From NCBI GenBank assembly GCA_034769895.1, contig CM068373.1, forward strand, positions 281,509,879-281,573,878: 64,000 bases of DNA, read 5' to 3'. Source of the stretch: Magicicada septendecula (lineage: Eukaryota > Arthropoda > Insecta > Hemiptera > Cicadidae). Positions 23,920 through 33,955 of the stretch are shown here, piece by piece. A program made the position numbers and the translations under genes. The notes under the pieces are model-generated. The model saw only the letters and a program-made list of their open reading frames with translations, was not told the origin of the DNA and ran no database searches. Position 1 is the stretch's first letter, and each line of letters begins with the position of its first letter.

Positions 23920-24685
23920 GAGGGTCCAGTTGAGGCTTCTTCTGCCGTAGGACCATCCTCACGAAGGTCACAACCATGTCCCAGTTCTCTTTGCTGTTAA
24001 GCATGACGCCTATGATGTTATCAGGCGTCATGGGGCCAATCTCCGCTTCCAGTCTTCACCTCTCCAGCACCCTCCGTTGACACTCGAAGAAAGTGTGATG
24101 AGCGTCATCGCCGTACACGCACGACGGATCCTCCATCTTACCCATCCTTCGCAGGTATGCACAGAAATAACCATGCTCTGTCAGGAATTGAGTAAGGTAA
24201 TAATCTACCTCGCCGTGCGTTCTGTCCATCCATTCAGGGAGGTTCCCAATCAACCTCGCTGTCCACCTAGCTCAACTCTCCTGCTCCCATCGTAGTTGCC
24301 AGCTCCGCAAGGATTGTGCCCTGGCCACTGTTCTTGCTTCTACGATTCCCAAGTCTTCCTTGGTCTTGTAGACCCTCCTCCTCTCCTCACTCATCAGATC
24401 TATCGGCATTACTCCAGCGACGACCAGCACTGCTGGTTCCGACACCGTTCTGTAGAAGCTTGCAATTCGAAGTGTTCCTCTTCGTTGTACCGCGGCCATC
24501 TGCTTGCGGTATTTTTCTTGCTTCAGTGCGTCGGCCCAGACCTCGCATCCGTAGAGGAGAATCGAGTTGGTCACCGACATCAGCAGTCGCCGTCTTCCCG
24601 CAGCTGGGCCTCCGACATTTGCCATTAGCCTGCTCAGCGCAGCAACGACCTTAGCGGCTTTCTCCGAGGAACATCGGATTTGCTC
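23920..24685 (-). pseudogene. R1-clade ORF2 C-terminal region
   Basis: Same frame as the RT, with two further internal stops. It reads LMANVGGPAAGRRRLLMSVT (R1-type post-RT text), SILLYGCEVWADAL, EWMDRTHGEVDYYLTQFLTE, and the terminal zinc-like motif PSCVYGDDAHHTFFEC. In R1 elements this is a CCHC motif; here the second Cys is Gly (CVYG), another mark of decay. The frame ends near 23920, followed by about 200 bp of 3' UTR. Confidence 0.8.
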
Positions 24686-25357
24686 TCAATAGGAGAGCTT
24701 AGTATCCAGGTGCACCCCTAGATACTTCACAGCTGGCTTTGATGTTATCGCCTTTTCCCCCACCACGAACTGTGTGATTGTGGGTATACGTCGTCGAGTG
24801 AGCAGCACAATCTCTGTCTTCTCCGTCGCAAGGCTCAGACCGTGTTCTTCCATCCAGGTGCGGACCCTGCGCATGACCTGGTTCAGCATGCGCTGCGCCT
24901 CCTCTGTATCTCTCGCGGTGATCACGGAAGCCACGTCATCAGCATATGCTACCAGAAAGGTATCGTATGGCATCTCCATCCGGAGGATTCCATCATAGAA
25001 TGTATTCCTCATGTCGGGGCCCAAGACAGAGCCCCGAGCTACGCCTCCTGTTATTTCTCTGCTGCGTGGCCCATCTGCTGTGTCGTACCGGAGCTCCCTG
25101 TCCCTCAAGTAACTTCGTATTATCCGGAGCAGGTAGTCCGGCGCTTGAAAGACGACCTCCACAGCCGCTAGCAAGTCTGTCCACCTGGCCGAATTAAAGG
25201 CGTTGCGTTCTTCCAGTGTAGCGAGTAGCACCGTCCTTCTGGAGAAGTGATTATCCCGCTGGGCCACCTGGACGGCATTCAAGATCTCCTGTATGGCTCC
25301 AATGGTGGATCTGGCCGTTCTGAACCTGTACTGCCTCGCTGACAGATCTCCCGCATA
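24686..25357 (-). pseudogene. R1-clade reverse transcriptase domain
   Basis: Begins with LSARQYRFRTARSTIGAIQE (motif 1), then a degraded motif A (LATLEERNAFNSARW; the usual Asp positions are altered), GVARGSVLGPDMRNTFYDGI (motif B), VAYADDVASVI (catalytic motif C intact), EKTEIVLLTRRR and KYLGVHLDTKLSY (motifs D/E). The frame stops right after LDTKLSY. The enzyme would reverse transcribe the element RNA at the target. With motif A damaged and stops downstream, this copy is dead. Confidence 0.85.
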
Positions 25358-25361
25358 CCGC

Positions 25362-25390
25362 CGTAAAAATAATAATAATAATAATAATAA
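25362..25390. repeat. (AAT)n microsatellite
   Basis: About nine AAT units at the 5' truncation edge of the R1-clade fragment. Confidence 0.9.
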
Positions 25391-25684
25391 ACTAACAACA
25401 TGGAGACTGAAGAAAGAAGAGATGGCTAAGGAAGGCCGTTAGAACAGAGCGGAGTCACGTAGTACAAGTCAGTAGAAGTAATATCCGAGGAAGGACAAAG
25501 CTGATGGCATTTGGTTGCTGATACCACTGCGACCAATGAGGAGGAGACAAAGTTATGTTCCACTATCCACCCCACCTGCAGAGAGGTCCGATGGAACGCC
25601 CCTCCAACCCCGCTCAGAGGCAAACCAACCAGCGACAACTCCCCTGATGTCTTGTGAAATATTCACGTTCGGAGCGTGAATAAC

Positions 25685-25705
25685 GTAACCTAACCTAACC
25701 TAATG
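25685..25705. repeat. Short CCTAA (insect telomere motif) tract
   Basis: GTAACCTAACCTAACCTAAT contains three consecutive CCTAA units, the complement of the insect telomere repeat TTAGG. At about 18 bp it is an interstitial tract at most. Confidence 0.6.
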
Positions 25706-25740
25706 TCAACTTATTTTATGGCCGATTTCATTCGATGTAT

Positions 25741-25932
25741 TTCAACTTTGCCGTGCTTACTTGCTGAACTGCTACCTGTCTTGGTCCAGACGAGACCTTT
25801 CACTGTCTCCATCATTATCAAGTACAAGTATCATTTGTCGTGGTTTGGGACTTGATAATGGTGGAAAAATTTAAAGGCCTCGTCCTGAGCATGGCAGGTA
25901 GCAGTTTAGCAAATAAGCACGACAAAGTTGGA
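25741..25932. repeat. Imperfect 190 bp foldback repeat
   Basis: The left arm 25741-25822 (TTCAACTTTGCCGTGCTTAC onward) is an imperfect reverse complement of the right arm 25850-25932 (ending AAGCACGACAAAGTTGGAA), with about 27 bases between them. There is no open frame. It could be a MITE-like element or a PLE-like terminal repeat pair. Confidence 0.7.
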
Positions 25933-26135
25933 ATTACATGGACTGCTAATACAAATAACAAGGTTAACGAGGTATTATAAAAGTAAATCTTAAAGCTACG
26001 TTTAACTGAAATAATTATACAAAAGAAAGGACAGACTTTCCTGATAAATTAGAAAAGTAAAGTAAACTACGTCAATTAGGCTCAATGATGATTTAGTTTA
26101 TGTTTGATATTAAACATATTTGTGTCTCCGTTTTT

Positions 26136-26136
<1 letters not shown>

Positions 26137-26229
<93 letters not shown>
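26137..26229. repeat. (GA)n microsatellite
   Basis: About 46 uninterrupted GA units. Confidence 0.95.
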
Positions 26230-26231
<2 letters not shown>

Positions 26232-26479
26232 AAAATAACGACACGTGTAGAAATATCGATTTTTGTAGTATGCGACTCCCAGTATAGGTTGTACGTCAAG
26301 GCTGTAAACACAGGCCGCCCTTGACAGTGATGAAAACAGATACTGCTAATAAACATCCTTAAATAGCTAGCTAACGTTGTGCTGGGATTTTAAAAGCGTT
26401 AATTTGTTTTAAACTAAATAGTTGGAGATTACAGATAAATAAATCACCTTGTACCCGTCGTGTGACTTCGTTGTACGTC

Positions 26480-26528
26480 GATTAAAATGACGCGTTTCGT
26501 AACATAAGCTACATCATCAGATTAAATC
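26480..26528 (-). ncRNA. Hammerhead ribozyme candidate in PLE terminus
   Basis: On the minus strand: stem I strand GATTTAAT, core CTGATGA, a T, a short stem II (GTA...TAC around an 8-base loop), GAAA, a minimal two-pair stem III (AC-GC-GT) and C giving a GUC cleavage triplet, then ATTTTAATC, which pairs with the first strand (GATT/AATC and AAT/ATT). This is the type I layout with very short stem III known from PLE terminal repeats. It is the most complete of the hammerhead-like cores in the window. Self-cleavage is inferred, not shown. Confidence 0.6.
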
Positions 26529-26590
26529 ACTCTATTGAGGTCGTTAACAGTTAAAATCACATGTTACACATAATTGTCAACTAATGTAAC

Positions 26591-27142
26591 TCACTCGCTT
26601 TCTAAATGGTGCGCACCACAGCGAAGCCGATAGGACACTGAATTATTATCTGAGTGATTACGCCTAAGCAGGTTCAATGCTGTATCGTATAGCGGGTTGG
26701 ATTTAAAATTTAAACGGTCATTCAATATGAAGTCTCGGCTGTTTATGTTATTATATGCTTTGTATATTTCGAACTCTTCTATTGCGTCCATGTAACGGCC
26801 TTTGTTGCACACATGTAGGGTTATCAAATTAGATTTGAAATCGGTATAATTATGATTGTGTGAGATTAAGTGGCGGGCAAAGTTGGACTTGATATTATTT
26901 AACAGAGTGAGATTATTTAGGTGACGTTTTGGTGTGTGCTCTTTAAATCGTTTGAGGAAACCTCTCCCCGTTTGACCAATGTAAAAACTGTTGCATCCGT
27001 TACATGATAATTTATATATGCCGGATTTCTTTTCTAAAGGTATGGGTTTTCTGTGACGTAGTATTTTTAATAGACTATTGTTTGTTTTGAAGGTAGCGGT
27101 AATATTCAATTTATTAAATGTGGAGGTTAGAATCTTTGGCAT
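26591..27142 (-). pseudogene. PLE GIY-YIG endonuclease domain
   Basis: A 183-residue frame with the GIY-YIG nuclease signature: GIYKLSCNGCNSFYIGQTGR, then FLKRFKEH, ARHLISHNH and a conserved IEEFEIYKAY (with the expected Glu). This domain nicks DNA to prime insertion of Penelope-like elements; the CNGCN cysteines match the PLE-type Zn-binding insert between GIY and YIG. It should be fused to the RT upstream, but a stop codon separates them, so the copy is inactive. Confidence 0.85.
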
Positions 27143-27175
27143 TATATTTGTGTATGTGGTAGAAATAAATATTAT

Positions 27176-27442
27176 TTATGTATCCTTATCTACTGGGGGC
27201 TTGGATTTTCGAATTTTATGTTTCTTGATGAGATTATCAATTAACGTGTTTTTGTAACCATTAGCTAAGGCTATATGGTTAATGGTATTCAACTCCTCAC
27301 GGTAATCATCATCACTGAGAGGCACTGCCAACAATCTGCGGATAAAGTAATAAGCTGCCAACTTTTGCGAAAAGGGATGATAAGAGTCAGCATGTATTGT
27401 CACATCAGTGATGGTCGGTTTTCTATAAATATTAAATTTCAA
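27176..27442 (-). pseudogene. PLE reverse transcriptase, C-terminal piece
   Basis: 88 residues including FNIYRKPTITDVTIHADSYH and a conserved basic end. The RKPT...H..S.HP text is the typical PLE RT thumb region, also seen in the PLE copies at 57-61 kb. In frame with the GIY-YIG piece. Ends at a stop; truncated on its 5' side. Confidence 0.8.
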
Positions 27443-27639
27443 TTTGTTTTTTAAATTTCAATATTAAATTAAGTTTCAATTGTAATTTGTTTTTTACTGT
27501 AGCATACGACGACCAGGGAGACTGTCGTAACAGTATTTCCGTAGTTTTGTAGTAGTGTACATTAGGTTATCCACAGTAACGTCTTAGCAAAAGAAATATT
27601 TTCTTAACTCAACATCAACAAATTTTCTCAACAAAATTA

Positions 27640-28345
27640 AATACATGCCAATATGTGTATAAGAAAGGAGAAGAATCTACATAATTTATGCATAAATGGT
27701 AATTCACATAACAATGCAGTTAATAAGTTTAGATACCTGGATAAGACGATAGATGACGAAGGGTCCATAAACACGACGATACATAACAGGATACAAGTAG
27801 GAAATAGTGTTTGCTGTGTTAACAGTAGACTATTGAGAAGTAAACTCATTAGTCATAAGGCAAAAATAAAAATACGTCTTATATGTCAAATAGGCCTACG
27901 TATAAGACTGAGCATATTAGACTGGTCGTTGCTTTTGAAGGTAAAAAATGGAAATAAGCACAACAGGAACAAAAAACGCTGAGAAGGTTTGAAAAAACGA
28001 TTGTTCGACGACTTTATGGCCCAGTTGAGGAAGATGATGAAAGGAGAATAAGAAATAACACGGAGATAGATGAGCTTTGAATCATGAGGACATTGTATAG
28101 TCTCAGCGAATACAATGGCTAAGTCACCCAGAGCGGATGGATGATCAGCATATGACAAAGAGTATCCTGAAGGCGCAAGTCTATAAAAGCAGAAAGAGAG
28201 GCCGACCTAGTATAAGGTGGTTGGATGATGTGCTGTAAGAACTAAGAAGAAAGGACGTAACGGTTTACGCTGAGATGACAAAGGATAGAAGACATTGGAG
28301 GAGACTGGTGTTGGAAACCAGGGCTCACGTGGGGCTGTAGTGGTA
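27640..28345 (+). pseudogene. LINE 3' fragment (GAA-tail family)
   Basis: The frame 27653-27982 gives NKFRYLDKTIDDEGSINTTI (RT motif E and thumb of a LINE), followed in other frames by the C-terminal block and the shared 3' end (TTGGATGATGTGCTG..., CTCACGTGGGGCTGTAGTG). Several frame breaks. Directly followed by a long GAA array. The same 3' end occurs near 39700, 46440, 49200, 62240 and 62660. Confidence 0.75.
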
Positions 28346-28438
28346 AAGAAGAAGAAGAAGAAGAAGAAGAAGAAGAAGAAGAAGAAGAAGAAGAAGAAGA
28401 AGAAGAAGAAGAAGAAGAAGAAGAAGAAGAAGAAGAAG

Positions 28439-28468
<30 letters not shown>
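28346..28468. repeat. (GAA)n array after LINE 3' end
   Basis: About 41 GAA units beginning a few bases after the LINE 3' end GGGCTGTAGTGGTAAA. Confidence 0.95.
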
Positions 28469-28469
<1 letters not shown>

Positions 28470-28534
28470 GTCTATGATAAAAGCATGAAAAAATTAAAAT
28501 TAATGTGTGTAATAAAATCGGTTAAGATCGGTTT

Positions 28535-28830
28535 ACATAAAACAAGATATTCTATGTTACTCCGTTAACTCGTATCCGTGATAAATTATACAACGTAGTA
28601 AAGCAATTCCGTAAAATACTATTACTTAAGTTAAACTACTTAACTACTCTAGTGCCCTCCATTGAAGAAACTAGTATGAGATAAAAGGATAGTTACGCTA
28701 ATGCGACTTAGTGAAACATGCAAAGGAGGTCTGGTTTTGCAACACAACAGCTTCATTTACTATTTAATAATAACTTTAATTGTTTTTATATTTTTTTAAG
28801 ACGTACCTTACATTTTCTGTACACAGATTG
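28535..28830 (+). repeat. Dispersed repeat X, left part, copy 1
   Basis: Matches about 48455-48725 (shared blocks include ACTATTACTTAAGTT, GTTACGCTAATGCGACT, CTGGTTTTGCAACAC). No coding potential was recognised. Together with 29403-29771 and 30278-30330, it forms a composite copy broken by other insertions. Confidence 0.65.
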
Positions 28831-28871
28831 TAGTAAAAAGAATTCGAAAATGTATTCGTTTCCTTACATAT

Positions 28872-29110
28872 TGTTACGACGACAAGTACGGAATGCTTTC
28901 GAACAATCGAGAGTGTCGTTCTACAGTTTCTCGGCTAGCGAATAGGTGCAGTGTCCGCGTCAAGTACCTTCTAGACCGTTGGAGTGTTTGTTAGCTACGC
29001 AAATTATGGTCTCATGGAAAATTATTGTGGAACATGTGCAGGATTTATATAAGCAACTGCGGTCGCCTTAGTTTGTCAGTTATACCTGACGTGATTTTAG
29101 AGCGCAGATC
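28872..29110 (-). repeat. Partial LTR, TGTTACGA family, reverse orientation
   Basis: Begins TGTTACGACG and shares GAGTGTCGTTCTACA and TTCTCGGCTAG text with the reverse complement of the solo LTR end at 18369-18798. It fades out near 29110, so the right boundary is approximate. Confidence 0.5.
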
Positions 29111-29402
29111 AATGGTTGTTGTGGAACGTCATTAATGTGTTATAATCCGCCAATCAATTTGCGGTTTGCTAAAAACATGTCTCTTGTATTAGAGATATCC
29201 AAGCATTCGATCACGACGCTTGGCTGTTTCCGCTCCCTCCGCTCGCAGCTAAGAGGATATCTGATAATGTACTAATTTGAGAAAACTTGCCTCGTAACAT
29301 GTGATTTCTAATACGCTTCATTTGTGGAAACGGGATTCATTACCTCAACTCCCACTGATTTCTGGAAAATTCTATTTCGTCTACAATTGTACAGAATATA
29401 AA

Positions 29403-29771
29403 TATGCCTACCACTCACCTTTATTCTATACATGATTCTTAGATATTTAGACTTACATTAGTTTAAGTGACAAGTAGTTTAATTGTAATTTTCTTCACGT
29501 GAAAGTGTATTGTATATATTGTATTGTATTCATTATTAACCAGTGACGGTAGCTTTTGTTACCAACAGTAGAACACGCGCCATTGTCAAACCTCTTAATT
29601 GAGACTTTCCAGGCACCCTTAGTCATACACTACCACCAGGGCATAATGTCAGTTCAAATCTAACATGTGAAGCTGCCGTAACTGGTGAAACAATTGTCAG
29701 GGAAATAAAAATTATCTGTAGAACTATACCAAGTGTTTATTTATTAAATTCAAGTATTAATAAAATGTTCT
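29403..29771 (+). repeat. Dispersed repeat X, right part, copy 1
   Basis: Matches 50345-50720 (AAGTGTATT, CAACAGTAGAACACGC, GTGAAACAATTGTCAG, ATCTGTAGAACTA). It is interrupted at 29771 by a LINE fragment and continues at 30278. Confidence 0.65.
29759..29771. repeat. 13 bp target-site duplication, left copy
   Basis: AATAAAATGTTCT here and at 30278-30290, flanking the LINE fragment. Comparison with the uninterrupted repeat X copy near 50720-50760 shows the empty site. Confidence 0.8.
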
Positions 29772-30277
29772 GTCTATAATGTGCAGGCAACGACGCTACG
29801 AATAAGTGGCAAAAGTTCAATCTTATGTGCGGGACCATCAGGCGAACCCTTGAGTCAGCAAGTGAAGGAACACGCCTAAAATTCTACAAGGTGATGGCCC
29901 TTCCCGCACTTTTTTATGGGTCAGAGAATTGGACATTAACGAAAAGCCAGGCCAGTCGCATCTAAGCGGCTGAAATGAGATTTCTCAGACACGTAGCAGG
30001 GTATACTGTCCATGATCATAGAAGAAACACAGATATACAGCAGGAACTGAATATTATGAGTATACTCGACAGGATCGTCCAGTATCGGCTGAATTGGTGG
30101 GAACATCTTTGCCGAATGGATGACTGCCGCGTCACCAAACAACTATGGAACTACAAGCCGAGGGGACGTAGGGGCGTGGGACATCCGAGGAAGCGCTGGA
30201 GTGACCAGCTCTAATCTTTGCCTATTTGAGACCGGAACAAATCATCCTTGGTTTAATCGTTGATTACGATTATGATG
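29772..30277 (+). pseudogene. RTE-like LINE 3' fragment
   Basis: A 506 bp LINE tail: LMCGTIRRTLESASEGTRLK, ALFYGSENWTLTKSQASRI, a stop, then AEMRFLRHVAGYT, LNWWEHLCRMDD and RGVGHPRKRWSDQL (frame 29975-30214). 5'-truncated before the RT catalytic motif. Ends in a short GAT-rich tail. It inserted into repeat X, with a 13 bp duplication. Its closest relative in this window is the minus-strand fragment at 47100-47560. Confidence 0.85.
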
Positions 30278-30330
30278 AATAAAATGTTCTACCAAGTGCC
30301 GAGCGACCATTCGATCAGTGTGTGATTTTA
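30278..30330 (+). repeat. Repeat X continuation and right target duplication
   Basis: Contains the right AATAAAATGTTCT copy (30278-30290) and then GAGCGACCATTCGATCAGTG, matching 50740-50765. Confidence 0.65.
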
Positions 30331-30492
30331 TGGTGTACTGATTTTAAGTTTCAACAAAACCATAAAAATTATAACAATAGTAGGCCTACTTACTGGTACT
30401 AAGCACGCCAGCGTACACTCGTTACGTCTTGTGGCTTTGTAATGAGATGGATATAGAAATGCAGCGGTCGTAAAGGAGTCACTAAGTAGTTT

Positions 30493-30518
30493 GTGTGTGT
30501 GTGTGTGTGGGGGGGGGC
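30493..30518. repeat. (GT)n/(G)n microsatellite
   Basis: About nine TG units followed by nine G. Confidence 0.9.
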
Positions 30519-31017
30519 GGACAAGATTGCATGAACGTAATCTCAGTGCTTCAATAGCGGATCCAGGCGGACGACGCAATATCTCGACTTGTTACCACAA
30601 TGAATGCGTTCAACGGCTTAAATTATCCACATCGTAGAAAATTATGGTTTTCATAAAGGAGAAGGCTTTCCGTAAAAAACTTTTACTTCCATTTGATGTC
30701 TGTCGACGTGAAGGCTTTTAATACTCTGAGAAGGCAGTAAACGTTTTTTACATAAAGTTTAATTTGTATTATGTACGTGTGTATACATGAGCTTGCAACG
30801 CAACGGAACGCAAACGTAGGCTAAGTCCACTCCACTCTAATACTGTACAGCAGATGAACACATTAATGCTCATAAAAAGAAAACATTCAGTTTATGTGAG
30901 CGCTATACTCACAGCAAGCTGAGGATAAAATATTATATTTTACGCTCGTTTGCTTTATGTTTTCATTACTCTAGGGCGTCCCACATAAAACTTTGTGTGT
31001 TTCAAAACTTAATAAAA

Positions 31018-31022
31018 ACGTC
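31018..31022. repeat. 5 bp target-site duplication ACGTC, left copy
   Basis: Matches 38853-38857 on the other side of the BEL/Pao element. A 5 bp duplication is usual for this superfamily. Confidence 0.9.
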
Positions 31023-31547
31023 TGGTTAGTAAGAAGAATGTTGATCCGTCACGTTAGGACCAAATAAATGTTATGTTGAGCTGCGGCCGAGTGGACCGCG
31101 TAAAAATGTGTTGTATGTCGGCACGTATGCTTTTTTCCATCAGAAAGAATGAAACTTGGTGTGTTATCGCCAGGATGCAAAATGATAAAGATAGTGGACT
31201 GTATTAATAGATTTATTAAGTTTCTCCGTTTCTTACACTCAACTCATAGTAGTAAGGTTGGCTAATGCTGAAGATTAAATTTTAAGAAACTGATTCGGAA
31301 ATAAGACTACATTTTGATGCGGCACAAATATGTGCACTTAGTTACATCGAAAACGTGGAGGTCTAAGGCCTAAATAATTGTCGCTACAACAAGAAATGAG
31401 AATGACAGAGTCAGGCAGCAAACGTAAGAACGTCCGCTGCCGGCCAAGGCTCGTAGCGCTGTAACGTTATAAAACGAGATAAGAACGATTCAGGAAGCGT
31501 ACAGATTAGCCAACCTACAAATACGAAAATTACCACACTACTGTCCA
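31023..31547 (-). repeat. BEL/Pao 3' LTR
   Basis: 525 bp, direct repeat of 38328-38852, TGGTTAG...CTGTCCA as read on the plus strand. Differences include positions near 31129, 31328, 31363 and 31385. Confidence 0.95.
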
Positions 31548-32878
31548 TAACTACCCGCTAAAAAATCAAAAGATTTTTTAATACATTTTAATAACTTATT
31601 GTAGAAAAATACAGAGTTCTTAATAATAAATTTTAATCTCAGTAGGCTGCATTGAACCTTGAGTTGTAGTCTTAGATAACAGTTATGACATTAACTGCTT
31701 AGCGATAAGCTTGAGAGATGATAAGAGTTAAGCAGGCCAAGGTTGGCGTGCAGCTTGAATCAAACATGAGTAAAATGCAAAGTTAGCAATGTATTGCCAA
31801 TACATATTGTATGTATACAATATTGAGCGATATAAGACATGAAAATACATAATTTAACAATGTTTAATGATGAATAATCGGTGACTCATCACATGATGGG
31901 CCCGATAAATTGTAACATTATGCAAGTCATAGTGGTTAGCTTGAACCAGTTAAGGCCAGTAGACCTGTACAAGTAGAATTGAATACAATGAGCAAACAAA
32001 ATTATTATAAAATTATACATGTAAAGACATAAATTTAGCATGACGCCATATAGTTTGAATGATGCATGCTATCCTGATGTTTCAGGAATATACAATAAAT
32101 TGTTACGTGAAAACAAGTTATACATAGTTGACTGATTGCAAGCACAAATTGTAATGACATGTATGTCATAATTAGCATGAATAATAATTGTGCAATGCGT
32201 GATCACAAAATGCAAAATACAATATAAAAATAAAAATATAGGCGTGGCGTGGTTATAGACAGTAGATGCGAAAAACAATGTGTTTTACATAAATACAAGT
32301 TATATAATAAATACAATAGAAATCAGTTTAGTTAATTACAAATATCAATAAGGCACATTAGCATAAGTGACAAGTACAACAATGTGGTTATACAAATGTA
32401 ACACATGAGTTGAACAATTGCGAGAAATACATTCATAGAATAATAAAATCACACATATTGACAAATGTGCAAGAAAATGCATACATGGTTGTATAACTGC
32501 ATACCATGCGAATATTATGTAAAAAATTTTATATAAAGCAATACCACCAATAACATGACACATACCCAATACCAATATCAAAATGTAAATGTGTAGGACA
32601 TAATATGCCTCACAAATTATTAACATATAAATACAAAAATAGCAGAGTATACCACCATGAAATATGATAAGTATAGCTATAATAGCACAGTGCATGGTTG
32701 TAAAATTACAAGTCACATGCAAATTTAGTATAAAAACATGCAATGATGCAAATTAAAATTAAAATGTTGTGATGATACATATCAAAATTAAGTTGACCAA
32801 ATGGTCACACAATGAAGTAATGAAAGCCAGTGGCCAAATAAACTAGCATTGTGCTAAATAATTATAGTAACCTTGTGT
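31548..32878 (-). other. 3' region of the BEL/Pao element between pol and LTR
   Basis: About 1.3 kb, very AT-rich, with repeated ATGCAAA / GCATG-type words. In the element's sense (minus) direction it holds a 132-codon frame (32345-32743) rich in Ile, Leu, Cys, His and Tyr, and a shorter one (32069-32278) of similar composition. Both are too biased to call as a gene. This is where an env-like gene would sit if present, but I see no signal peptide-ectodomain-anchor layout. Confidence 0.5.
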
Positions 32879-33955
32879 CTAAGCCTCGTCCCGGGCTGGA
32901 AACAAGCATAGCTTATGAACGGGTCTCCGTAAAATACCAGTAGGCGTGCGAATGTCTACAACTCTAATTAAGTTGTCTGGGCCGGGAAATGTGGCGGTAA
33001 TTACCCCAAATTTCCATGATAATGGAGGTAAGTTATCCTCCATCAATAAAACCAGGTCACCAATGGAAACATTATCCTTGGCGAATTTCCACTTGTGACG
33101 TTGTTGTAATTGATGTAAATAATCGCGAGACCAAGCCTTCCAAATGACTTGGACAAACTTCTGGAGAAGTTGCCAACGTCCAAGACGAGAGATGGGAACG
33201 TGAGATAAGTCTGGGTCAGGTATCGCCGTTAATGGTGCGCAAATCAAAAAATGGCCAGGTGTAAGTGGCACCGGATCATTTACATCCGATGAAATGGCAA
33301 ATAATGGGCGAGAGTTTAGACATGCCTCTATCTGAGACAAAACTGTCGTAAACTCCTCGAAGGTGAGTATAGACTTGCCTACCACGCGGCGCAAATGATG
33401 CTTTAAACTCTTTATACCGTTCTTCCAAAGACCACCAAAATGGGGTGGCGAGGGCGGAATAAATGACCATGAAATACCCTGAGAGGTCGTAAAGGATTTG
33501 ATTGATGAGGTGGCATCCTTATCATGCTAAAGATTGTAAAGGTCATGCAAAACATTGCGGGCCTTCCTAAAGTTCGTGCCGTTATCAGAATATAACATGC
33601 TGGGTATGCCCCTACGGGACATAAACATAAACCGACGTAAGGCAGCTATAAACGCGTTGGCTGTAAGGTCGGAAACCAATTCCAAATGAATGGCCCTGGT
33701 TGCTAAGCAGATGAACAAAGACACGTACGATTTTGACAGAGTCCTAGATTTCTGCCCGCCATGACGAATCATGAAGGGACCACCGTAATCAACTGCGCAG
33801 AATAGAAACGGCCGCGAAGGAGTGACTCTAGGAGATGGTAGAATACCAAGCCTCTGAACCTGTTGTTTGGCACTAAACCTGAGGCACTTGACACATCTAC
33901 GAATGATGGAGCGAATGACTATCTTGGCATTAATAATCCACCAACGTTGACGAAG
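32879..33955 (-). pseudogene. BEL/Pao integrase region, broken by two stops
   Basis: In the same frame as the upstream pol but after a stop at 33956-33958, with a second stop near 33524-33526. It reads through the integrase zinc region (CVKCLR), the first catalytic Asp context FCAVDYGGPF, RAIHLELVSDLTANAFI, then YSDNGTNFRKA (second Asp), HFGGLWKNGIKSLK and the C-terminal KWKFAKDNVSIGDLVLLMED...RIVD-like barrel (DUF5641-like). In the family, the residue after GGLW is the catalytic Glu; here the codon at 33422-33424 encodes Lys. Integration by this copy's own enzyme is therefore not expected. Confidence 0.85.

Larger units (their letters stand above)
23711..25360 (-). mobile_element. R1-clade non-LTR retrotransposon, 5'-truncated
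   Basis: Minus-strand fragment from within the RT fingers to a short A-rich tail at 23708-23718. One reading frame runs from about 25357 to 23920, interrupted by in-frame stops near 24685, 24270 and 24055. The 3' untranslated region contains a GGTTTTTTGGTGGGTGCGAG segment near the end, a hallmark of many insect R1-clade elements. The base composition is GC-richer than the surroundings, also typical of R1-clade coding sequence. R1-clade elements are largely arthropod-specific, which supports the host assignment. Confidence 0.85.
26480..27480 (-). mobile_element. Penelope-like element, 5'-truncated, with GIY-YIG and ribozyme-like terminus
   Basis: Minus-strand PLE fragment: end of the reverse transcriptase (27176-27442), GIY-YIG endonuclease (26591-27142), then a terminal segment with a hammerhead-like core at 26480-26528. 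Both coding pieces lie in the same frame but a stop codon (27176-27178) separates them. The 5' part (most of the RT) is missing. Confidence 0.85.

Noticed and set aside
25685-25705. Telomere end or telomeric array
   Set aside because: Only three CCTAA units, flanked by ordinary sequence on both sides.
28295-28477. Poly-Lys/Glu/Ile frames over GAA and GGA arrays, here and at 39961, 46442 and 62141-62529
   Set aside because: Translations of microsatellites.
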